Shown in pieces: positions 26,512 to 34,091 of a stretch of DNA of 64,000 nucleotides. The notes beneath the pieces were generated by a model that was given only the letters and a program-made list of their open reading frames with translations, ran no database searches and was not told where the DNA came from. This DNA comes from an uncultured Gammaproteobacteria bacterium (lineage in GTDB: Bacteria; Pseudomonadota; Gammaproteobacteria; Eutrophobiales; Eutrophobiaceae). The stretch is taken from positions 248,001 through 312,000 of the forward strand of contig CALSOP010000002.1 of the NCBI GenBank assembly GCA_943788005.1. The letters are read 5' to 3'. Numbering within the stretch: the first letter of the stretch is position 1; each line of letters starts with the position of its first letter. The translations under genes were made by a program, and so were the position numbers.

Positions 26512-27615
26512 ATGGAAGCAATAGAGAAATCTTTTTCAAAAATCCCCGTCCAGGCAAGCCGCTCGTATACCACAAAAAATTTCAATGAAACTTTTGGCGA
26601 GATTTTTCTGAGAAAAAACATTCACACCCATTTAATTGAAAACAGCAAGTTTAACTCAAAATTACTCTCGTATGATGAGGGTTATCAGGCAAACCAAGCG
26701 AACTCAGAGCGTTTTATTAAACATATGAGTGAAATTGTTGAGATGTTAAAATCCAAATACCCCAAAGGTGCTAAATTAGTAGAAGTAGGCTGTGGGAAAG
26801 GCGACTTTGTTGAATTTATTCAGAATGATGGCTACTTCAAAATAACAGGATATGATGCTGCTTATCAGGGCAAAAACCCTGCTATACAAAATACGTTTCT
26901 AGACTCAAATTCAAAAATTACTGCAGATTTAGTTATTCTGCGTCATGTACTAGAACATATTCATAAACCTCACCATTTCTTGAGAATGCTCGCTGATATT
27001 TTTTCAACAAGCGATATTTACATAGAAGTTCCAGAGACGGATTGGATTTTTGAAAATGAGGTTTTTTTTGACATAACCTATGAACATGTAAACTATTTCA
27101 ATAAAGACTCAATAAGTAATTTATTCAAAAACATTATTGATACTGGAGTTCTTTTTGAAAGGCAATATCTATATTTATTAGCTGACATACAGTCACTTAA
27201 CTACCATGACTTATGTAAAAACTATGATGACCAATCATCATGGGAGCCAGTTAAATTAGAAAAATTATTTTCTAATTTTTTTAATCAAATAGAGAAAATA
27301 ACTGCTGACGACATATCTGGTAAGAAAGATATTTACATATGGGGAGCATCAACCAAAGGAGTTATGTTCTGCCACCATCTAAGCAATCTTTACCCAAGCT
27401 TATTCAATAGAGTAAAAGGAGCCATTGATATAAACCCTTTGAAGAGTGGACAATATATGCCATCAACCAAATTACCAATATACAGCTTTGAAAATTTTGC
27501 GGATATGAATAAAGGAAATGAAATAATATTAGTTTCAAACCCGAATTATCATTCAGAAATTTATGATATGTTAAAATCGAAAAATAACAAGGAACCCCTG
27601 CTTCTAGACCTGTAG
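26512..27615 (+). CDS. SAM-dependent C-methyltransferase-like protein
   Basis: A 367-residue cytosolic protein of two parts. Residues 60-190 are a class I methyltransferase with the SAM loop VEVGCGKGDF and ADLVILRHVLEHIHKPH. Residues 265-367 resemble the C-methyltransferase C-terminal domain found in sugar methylases of the TylCIII/NovU type (IYIWGASTKGVMFCHHL, GAIDINPLKSGQYMP). An N-terminal zinc-binding cysteine cluster usual in that group is not visible. It is strongly AT-rich compared with its neighbours and lies just inside attL, so it is probably cargo. Its substrate is unknown; no sugar-nucleotide genes are nearby. Confidence 0.75.
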   Translation: MEAIEKSFSKIPVQASRSYTTKNFNETFGEIFLRKNIHTHLIENSKFNSKLLSYDEGYQANQANSERFIKHMSEIVEMLKSKYPKGAKLVEVGCGKGDFVEFIQNDGYFKITGYDAAYQGKNPAIQNTFLDSNSKITADLVILRHVLEHIHKPHHFLRMLADIFSTSDIYIEVPETDWIFENEVFFDITYEHVNYFNKDSISNLFKNIIDTGVLFERQYLYLLADIQSLNYHDLCKNYDDQSSWEPVKLEKLFSNFFNQIEKITADDISGKKDIYIWGASTKGVMFCHHLSNLYPSLFNRVKGAIDINPLKSGQYMPSTKLPIYSFENFADMNKGNEIILVSNPNYHSEIYDMLKSKNNKEPLLLDL

Positions 27616-27922
27616 CTTAAATCCACTAGTATTGTAACTTTAATATCACCCATATCTGCTTCTAAAACAGCGCACTCCGCAAAAGTTATTTAGCTCTTTA
27701 ATTATTTTTAACCCCGTATATGTAACACGGGGGGCTCCAAATACATAAAAACCTTACTATTTCACTTATCACCATATATATCAATAACTTGCAATAATTA
27801 GGCGCTTCAAAGCCCCTTCCACTCAGCTTAAATGCAGTCATATTTCGGAATTGTGCTTGACTGGATTATGCTCACTAGTGTACTTTCTGGGTATATTCAG
27901 AATTAACGCAGGAGTATTTAAT

Positions 27923-28504
27923 ATGATTAACACGATTCTCACGCCCGACGAGGCAGCAAAAGCACGACATTCTTTGGGGCTATCCCAAAATCATGTGGCC
28001 AAGGCAACCAACATCAGCCGCACCACGCTGGCGCTATTCGAGGTCAAAAAATACCTCCTGAGTGATGCGCAATTGCTCGCCCTTAAGGATTACTTTGGAA
28101 CATCAGGCTATGTCTTCGATGAAACTGAGTCGCTCTCCTCGCCCGAGTTACCAACACACAGTGAGCCTAAAGAGGTAGGGCTGCGTTTAATGGATGGCTT
28201 CGCTATTCCTGACGACATTGATGAGAACGTCATTGAGGATGCATTAGGTGAATATGAGCACAATGAAACCGAGATTGATGCACTGCTGACATCACATGCC
28301 GGAGCTCACTGGTTCAGTGGCGATGCTAAACAGGACGGCGTCAATCGATTGCAAGTTTTGATGTCTAAAAATTATTTGTTAATACAGCAACTACAAGGAC
28401 GCGAGCGATTAGCGTCGATAGCCCTGACTGATGAAATCGATCCTGAACAGATCACTAACGGTGAGTTGTTAAAACATGCGCTGAACACGCACGAGGTCAG
28501 TTAA
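27923..28504 (+). CDS. XRE-family regulator, element-borne
   Basis: The track start (27851) is too early. The ATG at 27923 has GCAGGAG eight bases upstream and gives 193 residues beginning MINTILTPDEAAKARHSLGL. An N-terminal helix-turn-helix (LSQNHVAKATNISRTTLALFE) is followed by an acidic middle and a helical C-terminal half without a known domain. It is first of a run of plus-strand genes ending in the recombinase. A short hairpin CCCCGT...ACGGGG at 27712-27732 in the 307-nt gap before it may end transcription of the methyltransferase gene. Confidence 0.75.
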   Translation: MINTILTPDEAAKARHSLGLSQNHVAKATNISRTTLALFEVKKYLLSDAQLLALKDYFGTSGYVFDETESLSSPELPTHSEPKEVGLRLMDGFAIPDDIDENVIEDALGEYEHNETEIDALLTSHAGAHWFSGDAKQDGVNRLQVLMSKNYLLIQQLQGRERLASIALTDEIDPEQITNGELLKHALNTHEVS

Positions 28505-28529
28505 GCAATGTATAACAAGGGGTTAAGCC

Positions 28530-29057
28530 ATGACAGCTAGACAGAAAAAACAGATTGCAGAGCGGTTACGTTCCGCACGCGAAAAACTGGAAATCACACA
28601 AACTGCATTGGCTAAACAATCAAAGGTTGGCCGTAGTGCCATTGTGCATTATGAAAACGCGCAGGCAATTCCCGGCGGGATGGAGCTCATCAAGTTATGC
28701 AAAGTTTTGGATATCACGCCCAACTATATCCTGAGTGGCACTGAGCAATTTCGGACGTCTCAGGAGCCTGAAACAGCTTTATTAAGTGATGACATGGTGA
28801 CTATGTTTTTCCGAGTCGCCATGTGTTTAACAAGCCTCAGCCCGGAAATCAGAGAAAGTGTTTCTTCGCTATTGATGACTTTGGTTAAACAAAAAATGAG
28901 TAATAAAGATTATGCGGACTTCATTGCGATGACAGACAACATTGCACAAGATATGAACGAAGCAGGGCTTGATTTTGAAAAAATATTCGACCAAATGGAT
29001 AACGATATTGATCTCGACAAGCTCAATAAACGCCTTGAGAAAAAGACAAAAAAATAA
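28530..29057 (+). CDS. XRE-family repressor-like protein, element-borne
   Basis: A 175-residue protein with a textbook N-terminal helix-turn-helix (IAERLRSAREKLEITQTALAKQSKVGRSAIVHYENAQ) and a helical C-terminal half, the build of a phage or plasmid repressor without a peptidase domain. It starts 25 nt after the first regulator and ends 3 nt before rep, so it likely controls the operon it belongs to. Confidence 0.85.
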   Translation: MTARQKKQIAERLRSAREKLEITQTALAKQSKVGRSAIVHYENAQAIPGGMELIKLCKVLDITPNYILSGTEQFRTSQEPETALLSDDMVTMFFRVAMCLTSLSPEIRESVSSLLMTLVKQKMSNKDYADFIAMTDNIAQDMNEAGLDFEKIFDQMDNDIDLDKLNKRLEKKTKK

Positions 29058-29060
29058 AGC

Positions 29061-30137
29061 ATGTCAGACACGCCTCAACGTTTATTATTTGGTCACGACA
29101 CACTTGAATGCGCCTATTTCTTGGTTGCTAAAAGTACCGCCGAGATCAACTTCGATCACCTCGCCTTCGATAAAGAATCGATGCGACACAACAAAAATCC
29201 AGAGCCTAAAGTCATCACATTAGGCGGCACTGACTTTTTAATGCACCCCTATGGCACGTCAGGTGGGTATCCGTTTGTTATCGAGAACAAAGATTTTTTA
29301 ATTCGTTTTGGTCAATACAATTCACCGAGCTTTTTTGTTAAATACCAATGTCAGGCACTTTGGCAAAAAGGACCTTTAGCACTCCATGAGGAATTCATGA
29401 ACTGGGCCGATGCCGTCGGGCTATTCGCTCATCATGAAGAAGCGTTATCACGTGTTGATTTCGCTTTTGACTATCAAATAGAAACCATCGACTTTAATGA
29501 AGATGACTTCGTCAGCCTCGCGAGAAAAGACAGTCGCTATCGCAAAGACCGTGTCACGCAAACCTTCCAATATGGCAAGGGCGACGTCGTACTACGTGTA
29601 TACGATAAGGTTGCTGAAATCTCGGAGCAAAGCCACAAGGATTGGTTTTACACGCTCTGGGAGACCGACACAAACGTATGGCGCATTGAATGGCAATGCC
29701 GCAAACCTATTCTCAAACGTTTCGGGTTAGTCACTATTAAAGATCTCATAGAGGGTCAAGGTGATGTCTTACGTTATCTCGCAACCGAGCACGACACCTT
29801 GCGTGTGCCATCCAAGGACTCCAACCGTTCACGTTGGCCTTTGCATGCACTCTGGCAAGACCTACAGACACACATTAATGATATAGAGGGTGTCGGTGTC
29901 TATCGCACTCTCGATGACAAGGCCATTCTCGCTGAAAACAAAGAACGTATTGCGATCAGCATATACGGTTACATGAAAAGATTTGCTGCGCTTCAATGCG
30001 TTACTAGCGATTCAAAATCGTGCAGTCTTAACCAAGCGTTCGACCTATTAAAAACGCGGCTAGATGATATCCATGAGCCCTTTATCTGGCCGAGCGAAGT
30101 CGAAAAACGTGTTAACAAAATACGGTTAGGTTCTTGA
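29061..30137 (+). CDS. Replication-initiation-factor-like protein (Rep_trans type)
   Basis: A 358-residue protein resembling the replication initiators of rolling-circle plasmids and integrative elements. Supporting motifs are ALSRVDFAFDYQIE, VLRVYDKVAEISEQS and WRIEWQCRKPILKRFG, in the same order as in that family. I did not identify the catalytic Tyr with certainty. It starts 3 nt after the repressor and its stop overlaps the next small gene. It implies that the excised circle can replicate or be mobilised. Confidence 0.65.
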   Translation: MSDTPQRLLFGHDTLECAYFLVAKSTAEINFDHLAFDKESMRHNKNPEPKVITLGGTDFLMHPYGTSGGYPFVIENKDFLIRFGQYNSPSFFVKYQCQALWQKGPLALHEEFMNWADAVGLFAHHEEALSRVDFAFDYQIETIDFNEDDFVSLARKDSRYRKDRVTQTFQYGKGDVVLRVYDKVAEISEQSHKDWFYTLWETDTNVWRIEWQCRKPILKRFGLVTIKDLIEGQGDVLRYLATEHDTLRVPSKDSNRSRWPLHALWQDLQTHINDIEGVGVYRTLDDKAILAENKERIAISIYGYMKRFAALQCVTSDSKSCSLNQAFDLLKTRLDDIHEPFIWPSEVEKRVNKIRLGS

Positions 30138-30328
30138 TGTTAAGCGAAGCGATGCAAGCACGACTCTCAGAGAGCCGAAATAGAATTCTTAGCTATGGTG
30201 AGCTTGCATTGCCTCCTTCACAATTTAAAGCATTCAGAAAATTAGTACTTGATGAGTTAGGCCGAAGTGGTTTGGAATCGGATTTGGAAAAAATATTGGC
30301 CGACTTAAAACAACAACAGGAACGGTAA
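30137..30328 (+). CDS. Small helical element protein, unknown
   Basis: A 63-residue charged helical protein (MLSEAMQARLSESRNRILSYG...). Its ATG overlaps the rep stop (TGATG), indicating coupling; the TTG at 30134 in the track is less likely. No family is recognised. The tight overlap and element context support a real gene. Confidence 0.5.
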   Translation: MLSEAMQARLSESRNRILSYGELALPPSQFKAFRKLVLDELGRSGLESDLEKILADLKQQQER

Positions 30329-30373
30329 GGCATGGGCAGGCAAATACTATGCAAAAAAGGAGGTGCGCCATGA

Positions 30374-30526
30374 GTGACCGATTCCGATTTTACTTATGAA
30401 CCTGTCGTGGTATTAAAAGGTGATATTGAAACCGTGCCGACTGAGGACGAGTTACGCTTACTGTTACAATTTATGCCTGAACTTTACCGTGACATGCTTA
30501 TACTAACTGAAAACAATCAGGAGTAA
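30374..30526 (+). CDS. Tiny acidic element ORF, 50 codons
   Basis: From GTG at 30374 it reads TDSDFTYEPVVVLKGDIETVPTEDELRLLLQ and ends six bases before the recombinase start. AAAAAAGGAGG lies upstream, but its spacing suits the ATG at 30370 better. That ATG is in another frame and stops after nine codons, so a one-base frameshift at the start is possible. Confidence 0.4.
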   Translation: MTDSDFTYEPVVVLKGDIETVPTEDELRLLLQFMPELYRDMLILTENNQE

Positions 30527-30531
30527 TCATC

Positions 30532-32157
30532 ATGGCCGTTGCACTCTATGCGCGCGTATCGACGACACGCCAAGCCGATAATGACTTATCCATCCCAGAT
30601 CAGTTAAAACAAATGCGGGATTGGTCTAAGACAAATGGGTTTGATGTCGCGATTGAATATATTGAGCCGGGTGCATCGGCCAAGGATGACAAACGTCCTG
30701 CCTTTCAAACGATGATCATGGATGCCACCATGAAACCTTCACCGTATGACGCCATCATCATACACAGTCTGTCTCGTTTCTTTCGTGACTCACTCGAATT
30801 CGCGCTCTATGAAAACCGGCTGAAAAAAGCAGGTGTTAAACTCATTTCGATCAGCCAACAAACGAGTGACGATCCGTCAGGCGAGATGGCCAGAAAAATG
30901 TTTAGCTTGTTTGATGAATACCAAAGCAAGGAAAACGGCAAGCATACCTTGCGTGCAATGAAAGAGAATGCACGTCAGGGCTTTTATAACGGCACACGAC
31001 CACCTTACGGTTATAAAAAAGTAGATGCGAGTATCAAAGGCAATCGTGGTCGCATGAAAAAACGCATTGTGCCGGATGAGGTCGAGTCCGATATTGTCAG
31101 AAAATTGTATAACCTCTATGTGAATGGCCATGAGGGTAAACGACTTGGCGCAAAGAGCATTGCTACGCTCATGAATCAACAAGGCTATACATTGCGTGGT
31201 GCAACGTGGCGAGCGCAACGCGTGAATGAAATACTAAAAGACACCACTTATATTGGACAACACTATTTTAATAAGCGAGACGCACAAAAAACGCTTAAGC
31301 CTGAATCGGAATGGGCTTTAACCAAAGTTGAACCACTCCTTGAAAAACAAGTGTTTAACACTGCTCAACGCATTCGTGAACAACAATCACCCAAGCAATG
31401 CGCACCACGTAGTTTGGCCTCCCCTATTTTGTTAAGTGGGCTTATAAAGTGCGGACAATGCGGCTCAGGCATGACATTAATGACGGGCAAGAGTGGTCAA
31501 TATCGGTATTACAAATGCACCAAGCAAAAGAACAAAGGTAAACATTTGTGTAACACACCGAACATACCGATGACACCATTTGATGATCAAATACGCACGC
31601 ACTTAGCAGACAAAGTGTTTACCCCAAACCGCGTTCGAAACATGCTCGAACTGTTAAAGAAAAACTTCAAGCACGTGCATACGCACGAACAAGCCAAGAT
31701 AGGTTCCTTACAACGTCAGTTAAAAACAACCGAGGCAGGCATCACGCGTTTATATGAGGGCATTGAGCAAGGCGTGCTCGATCTTGATGAATCACTCACA
31801 GCACGTCTGAAACAGCTCAACACAAAGAAACAGGACATGCTCATAGCATTGACCGGAATGCGTGAACGACAAAACATACCCATTGATAAGCTAACAAAGA
31901 GTCAGCTTGATGCCTTTTGCAGAGCATTGAAATCGAGGCTTAATGATAAAGCGTCGCACTTCGGCAAAGCGTATATGCAGTTATTAGTTGATGAAGTGGT
32001 TATCGAGAAAAAGCAGGCTATTGTATCGGGTAGTTATGTGGCATTAGCAGAGGTAGCTCATGGAGCAACTAATGATAAACGTTTATCATCAGTGCCCATT
32101 TTTACTAGTAGTTGGCGCGCCCGGAAGGATTCGAACCTCCGACCCCCTAGTTCGTAG
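30532..32157 (+). CDS. Large serine recombinase (integrase)
   Basis: A 541-residue site-specific recombinase: an N-terminal resolvase domain with nucleophile Ser10 (ALYARVSTTRQ) and LSRFFRDSLEF, then a Recombinase domain (about 155-275, TRPPYGYKK), a zinc ribbon (CGQCGSGMT ... YYKCTKQKNKGKHLC), and a coiled coil. CAGGAG precedes the ATG. The last 15 codons (WRARKDSNLRPPSS plus stop) lie inside the oppositely oriented tRNA-Arg gene. In the excised circle the frame would instead run through the core into the attL side and end KSGHWEELLVINI. Confidence 0.93.
   Translation: MAVALYARVSTTRQADNDLSIPDQLKQMRDWSKTNGFDVAIEYIEPGASAKDDKRPAFQTMIMDATMKPSPYDAIIIHSLSRFFRDSLEFALYENRLKKAGVKLISISQQTSDDPSGEMARKMFSLFDEYQSKENGKHTLRAMKENARQGFYNGTRPPYGYKKVDASIKGNRGRMKKRIVPDEVESDIVRKLYNLYVNGHEGKRLGAKSIATLMNQQGYTLRGATWRAQRVNEILKDTTYIGQHYFNKRDAQKTLKPESEWALTKVEPLLEKQVFNTAQRIREQQSPKQCAPRSLASPILLSGLIKCGQCGSGMTLMTGKSGQYRYYKCTKQKNKGKHLCNTPNIPMTPFDDQIRTHLADKVFTPNRVRNMLELLKKNFKHVHTHEQAKIGSLQRQLKTTEAGITRLYEGIEQGVLDLDESLTARLKQLNTKKQDMLIALTGMRERQNIPIDKLTKSQLDAFCRALKSRLNDKASHFGKAYMQLLVDEVVIEKKQAIVSGSYVALAEVAHGATNDKRLSSVPIFTSSWRARKDSNLRPPSS
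32113..32130 (+). repeat. Attachment site attR, within tRNA 3' end
   Basis: TGGCGCGCCCGGAAGGAT, identical to 26304-26321, forms the CCA end and acceptor/T-arm edge of the tRNA-Arg gene. Integration therefore preserves the tRNA. Confidence 0.8.
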
Positions 32158-32189
32158 CCAGGTACTCTATCCAGCTGAGCTACGGGCGC
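32113..32189 (-). tRNA. tRNA-Arg (anticodon ACG)
   Basis: A 77-nt cloverleaf on the minus strand: acceptor GCGCCCG / CGGGCGC, D-arm GCTCAGCTGGATAGAGT, anticodon loop CTACGAA (ACG), T-arm GGTTCGAATCC and an encoded CCA. It is the integration target of the neighbouring element. Confidence 0.95.
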
Positions 32190-32235
32190 GTATTTGAGAA
32201 CGGCGAATAATATAGAACTTAGGGATTTAGTCAAA

Positions 32236-32327
32236 TGGCGGAGAGAGAGGGATTCGAACCCTCGATACGGGATAAACCGTATACTCCCTTAGCAGGGGAG
32301 CGCCTTCAGCCGCTCGGCCACCTCTCC
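32236..32327 (-). tRNA. tRNA-Ser (anticodon GCT)
   Basis: A 92-nt class II tRNA with a long variable arm. Acceptor GGAGAGG / TCTCTCC, anticodon loop CTGCTAA (GCT) and encoded CCA. The csrA - tRNA-Ser - tRNA-Arg order is common in gammaproteobacteria. Confidence 0.95.
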
Positions 32328-32489
32328 AATATATTCAACACAGCAAAACACCCTTCAAAATTGGGTGATTTCCCAAAACAATATGCTATTTTTGACCTAA
32401 GATTTTTAGGTCGTCAAGGATACCCTTGCCGGGATTCCCGGTAAAGACTAGTTAAAAAAACCTTCTAACTAATATTATATTTCTAATGC

Positions 32490-32669
32490 TTATTCATCAC
32501 CGGTTTTCTCATCCTGTATCCGATCATAAATTTCTTCACGGTGTACGGCAACATCCTTCGGCGCATTAACACCAATACGTACTTGATTACCTCGGATACC
32601 TAAAACCGTAACGTTTACTTCATCCCCAATCATCAACGACTCACCTACACGTCGAGTTAATATCAACAT
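32490..32669 (-). CDS. csrA: Carbon storage regulator CsrA
   Basis: A 59-residue RNA-binding global regulator too short for the ORF track: [36 protein letters not shown] and [10 protein letters not shown] match CsrA throughout, including the RNA-contacting LTRR and the VHREE arginine region. It dimerises and blocks ribosome access at GGA motifs. AAGGAGAATTGAG precedes the ATG. It lies downstream of lysC on the same strand, as usual. The 162-nt gap after it holds two adjacent palindromes (CAAGG-atac-CCTTG and CCGGGATTCCCGG) without a T run. Confidence 0.95.
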   Translation of the reverse strand: MLILTRRVGESLMIGDEVNVTVLGIRGNQVRIGVNAPKDVAVHREEIYDRIQDEKTGDE

Positions 32670-32790
32670 CTCAATTCTCCTTTATCTTCCGTAATCATCA
32701 TATTTCCATCATCTTATAAGTAAAGCCCCTAAACGTAATCAGCGCTTCTCTAGCCTAATGATAGTGTTCCATCATTAGGCTAATCGGGTA

Positions 32791-34029
32791 CTAATCGTTA
32801 GCGTCTACTATACTTCCTTTATCCAGCCCGAAAGCTGTATGTAAGGTACGAACTCCAAGTTCTAAGTATTTTTCGGCCACAACTACAGAAACCTTAATTT
32901 CTGATGTAGAAATCATTTGTATATTTATTCCTTCGTCTGCCAATGCCTTGAACATGGTATTGGCTATCCCAGCATGTGAGCGCATACCTACACCCACCGC
33001 AGAAATCTTTACAATGGTATTATCACCCGAAACGTCCTTGGCATCGATAGATTTTGCGGTTTTCTGTAAAATCTCGAATGCTTTGTCATAGTCAATGCGG
33101 TTGACAGTGAATGTGAAGTCTGTGCTGTTATCCAGACCGACATTTTGCACAATCATATCGACTTCAATATTAGCATCAGCAATCGGCCCGAGTATCTTAG
33201 AAGCAATTCCAGGCATGTCTGGAACACCTACAATCGTCAACTTTGCTTCATCGCGATTGTGAGCAATACCTGATATCAATGCCGCTTCCATATTTTCATC
33301 CTCATCGGTTATTAACGTGCCTGGACCATCTTCAAAGCTGGAAAGGACGCGTAAATTAACATTATATTTTCTGGCAAATTCAACGGAACGTATTTGTAAT
33401 ACCTTGGAACCGAGACTGGCCATTTCCAACATCTCTTCGTAAGTAATCAAGGGGAGCCGTTGTGCATTCTGGACTATTCGTGGATCTGCTGTATAGACAC
33501 CATCAACATCAGTATAGATTCGGCATTCATCTGCTTCTAAAGCAGCTGCCATCGCTACTGCCGTTGTATCAGAGCCACCCCGGCCCAATGTCGTAATGTT
33601 GCCATCTTCATCAATGCCCTGAAAGCCAGCTACAACAACGATTTTACCTTCATTTAGTTTCTTATGGACACGAGCAGCCTCAATATCGACAATCCTCGCC
33701 TTATTATGTTCGTTGTCTGTACGAATATGAACTTGGCCGCCAGTATACGACACTGCAGGATAGCCTTTTTCTTCCAACGCCATACTTAGTAAAGCGATGG
33801 TAACTTGTTCGCCTGTCGACAATAAAACATCCAGTTCTCGTGGCGTAGGAGTATGTGATAACGCTTTTGCAAGCGATAATAGACGATCGGTCTCACCGCT
33901 CATAGCGGACAAAACTACTACGACTTGGTTACCCTGTTTTTTTGTTTCGATTACTCTGTCGGCAACTGCTTGAATTCGTTCAATTGTGCCAACGGACGTA
34001 CCGCCATATTTTTGGACTATTAATGCCAT
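32791..34029 (-). CDS. lysC: Aspartate kinase
   Basis: A 412-residue cytosolic enzyme making aspartyl phosphate, the first step to lysine, threonine, methionine and diaminopimelate. The N-terminal amino-acid-kinase domain starts VQKYGGTSVG and includes GRGGSDTTAVA. Two C-terminal ACT domains (about 265-400; ISTSEIKVSVV) suggest feedback inhibition. It is monofunctional, with no homoserine dehydrogenase part. It lies 62 nt downstream of alaS. Confidence 0.96.
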   Translation of the reverse strand: MALIVQKYGGTSVGTIERIQAVADRVIETKKQGNQVVVVLSAMSGETDRLLSLAKALSHTPTPRELDVLLSTGEQVTIALLSMALEEKGYPAVSYTGGQVHIRTDNEHNKARIVDIEAARVHKKLNEGKIVVVAGFQGIDEDGNITTLGRGGSDTTAVAMAAALEADECRIYTDVDGVYTADPRIVQNAQRLPLITYEEMLEMASLGSKVLQIRSVEFARKYNVNLRVLSSFEDGPGTLITDEDENMEAALISGIAHNRDEAKLTIVGVPDMPGIASKILGPIADANIEVDMIVQNVGLDNSTDFTFTVNRIDYDKAFEILQKTAKSIDAKDVSGDNTIVKISAVGVGMRSHAGIANTMFKALADEGINIQMISTSEIKVSVVVAEKYLELGVRTLHTAFGLDKGSIVDAND

Positions 34030-34091
34030 ATCGCTGATTGTGGTAAAAGGCGACGAATTCTAGCTGAACTGAGCAATATAAGGAATAGACA

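Larger units (their letters stand above)
26304..32130 (+). mobile_element. Serine-recombinase integrative element in tRNA-Arg(ACG)
   Basis: An exact 18-bp repeat, TGGCGCGCCCGGAAGGAT, occurs at 26304 and at the 3' end of the tRNA gene (32113). Between them lie a methyltransferase, two XRE regulators, a Rep-like gene, two tiny ORFs and a large serine recombinase abutting the tRNA. Gene content, one-way orientation and the borders support a small integrative, possibly self-replicating element of about 5.8 kb. The methyltransferase end is visibly more AT-rich than the rep/recombinase end. Confidence 0.75.

Noticed and set aside
27705-27735. tRNA or tmRNA-like end near ACACGGGGGGCTCC
   Set aside because: No T-arm or acceptor pairing could be built; it is better explained as a short terminator-type hairpin.
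30332-30373. 13-codon ORF (MGRQILCKKGGAP)
   Set aside because: Too short to support, and it overlaps the ribosome-binding region of the next ORF; it could be a leader peptide but nothing shows that.
32235-32444. ORF encoding AEREGFEPSIRDKPYTPLAG...
   Set aside because: It is the antisense of tRNA-Ser(GCT); this protein string is a well-known artefact of translating tRNA genes.
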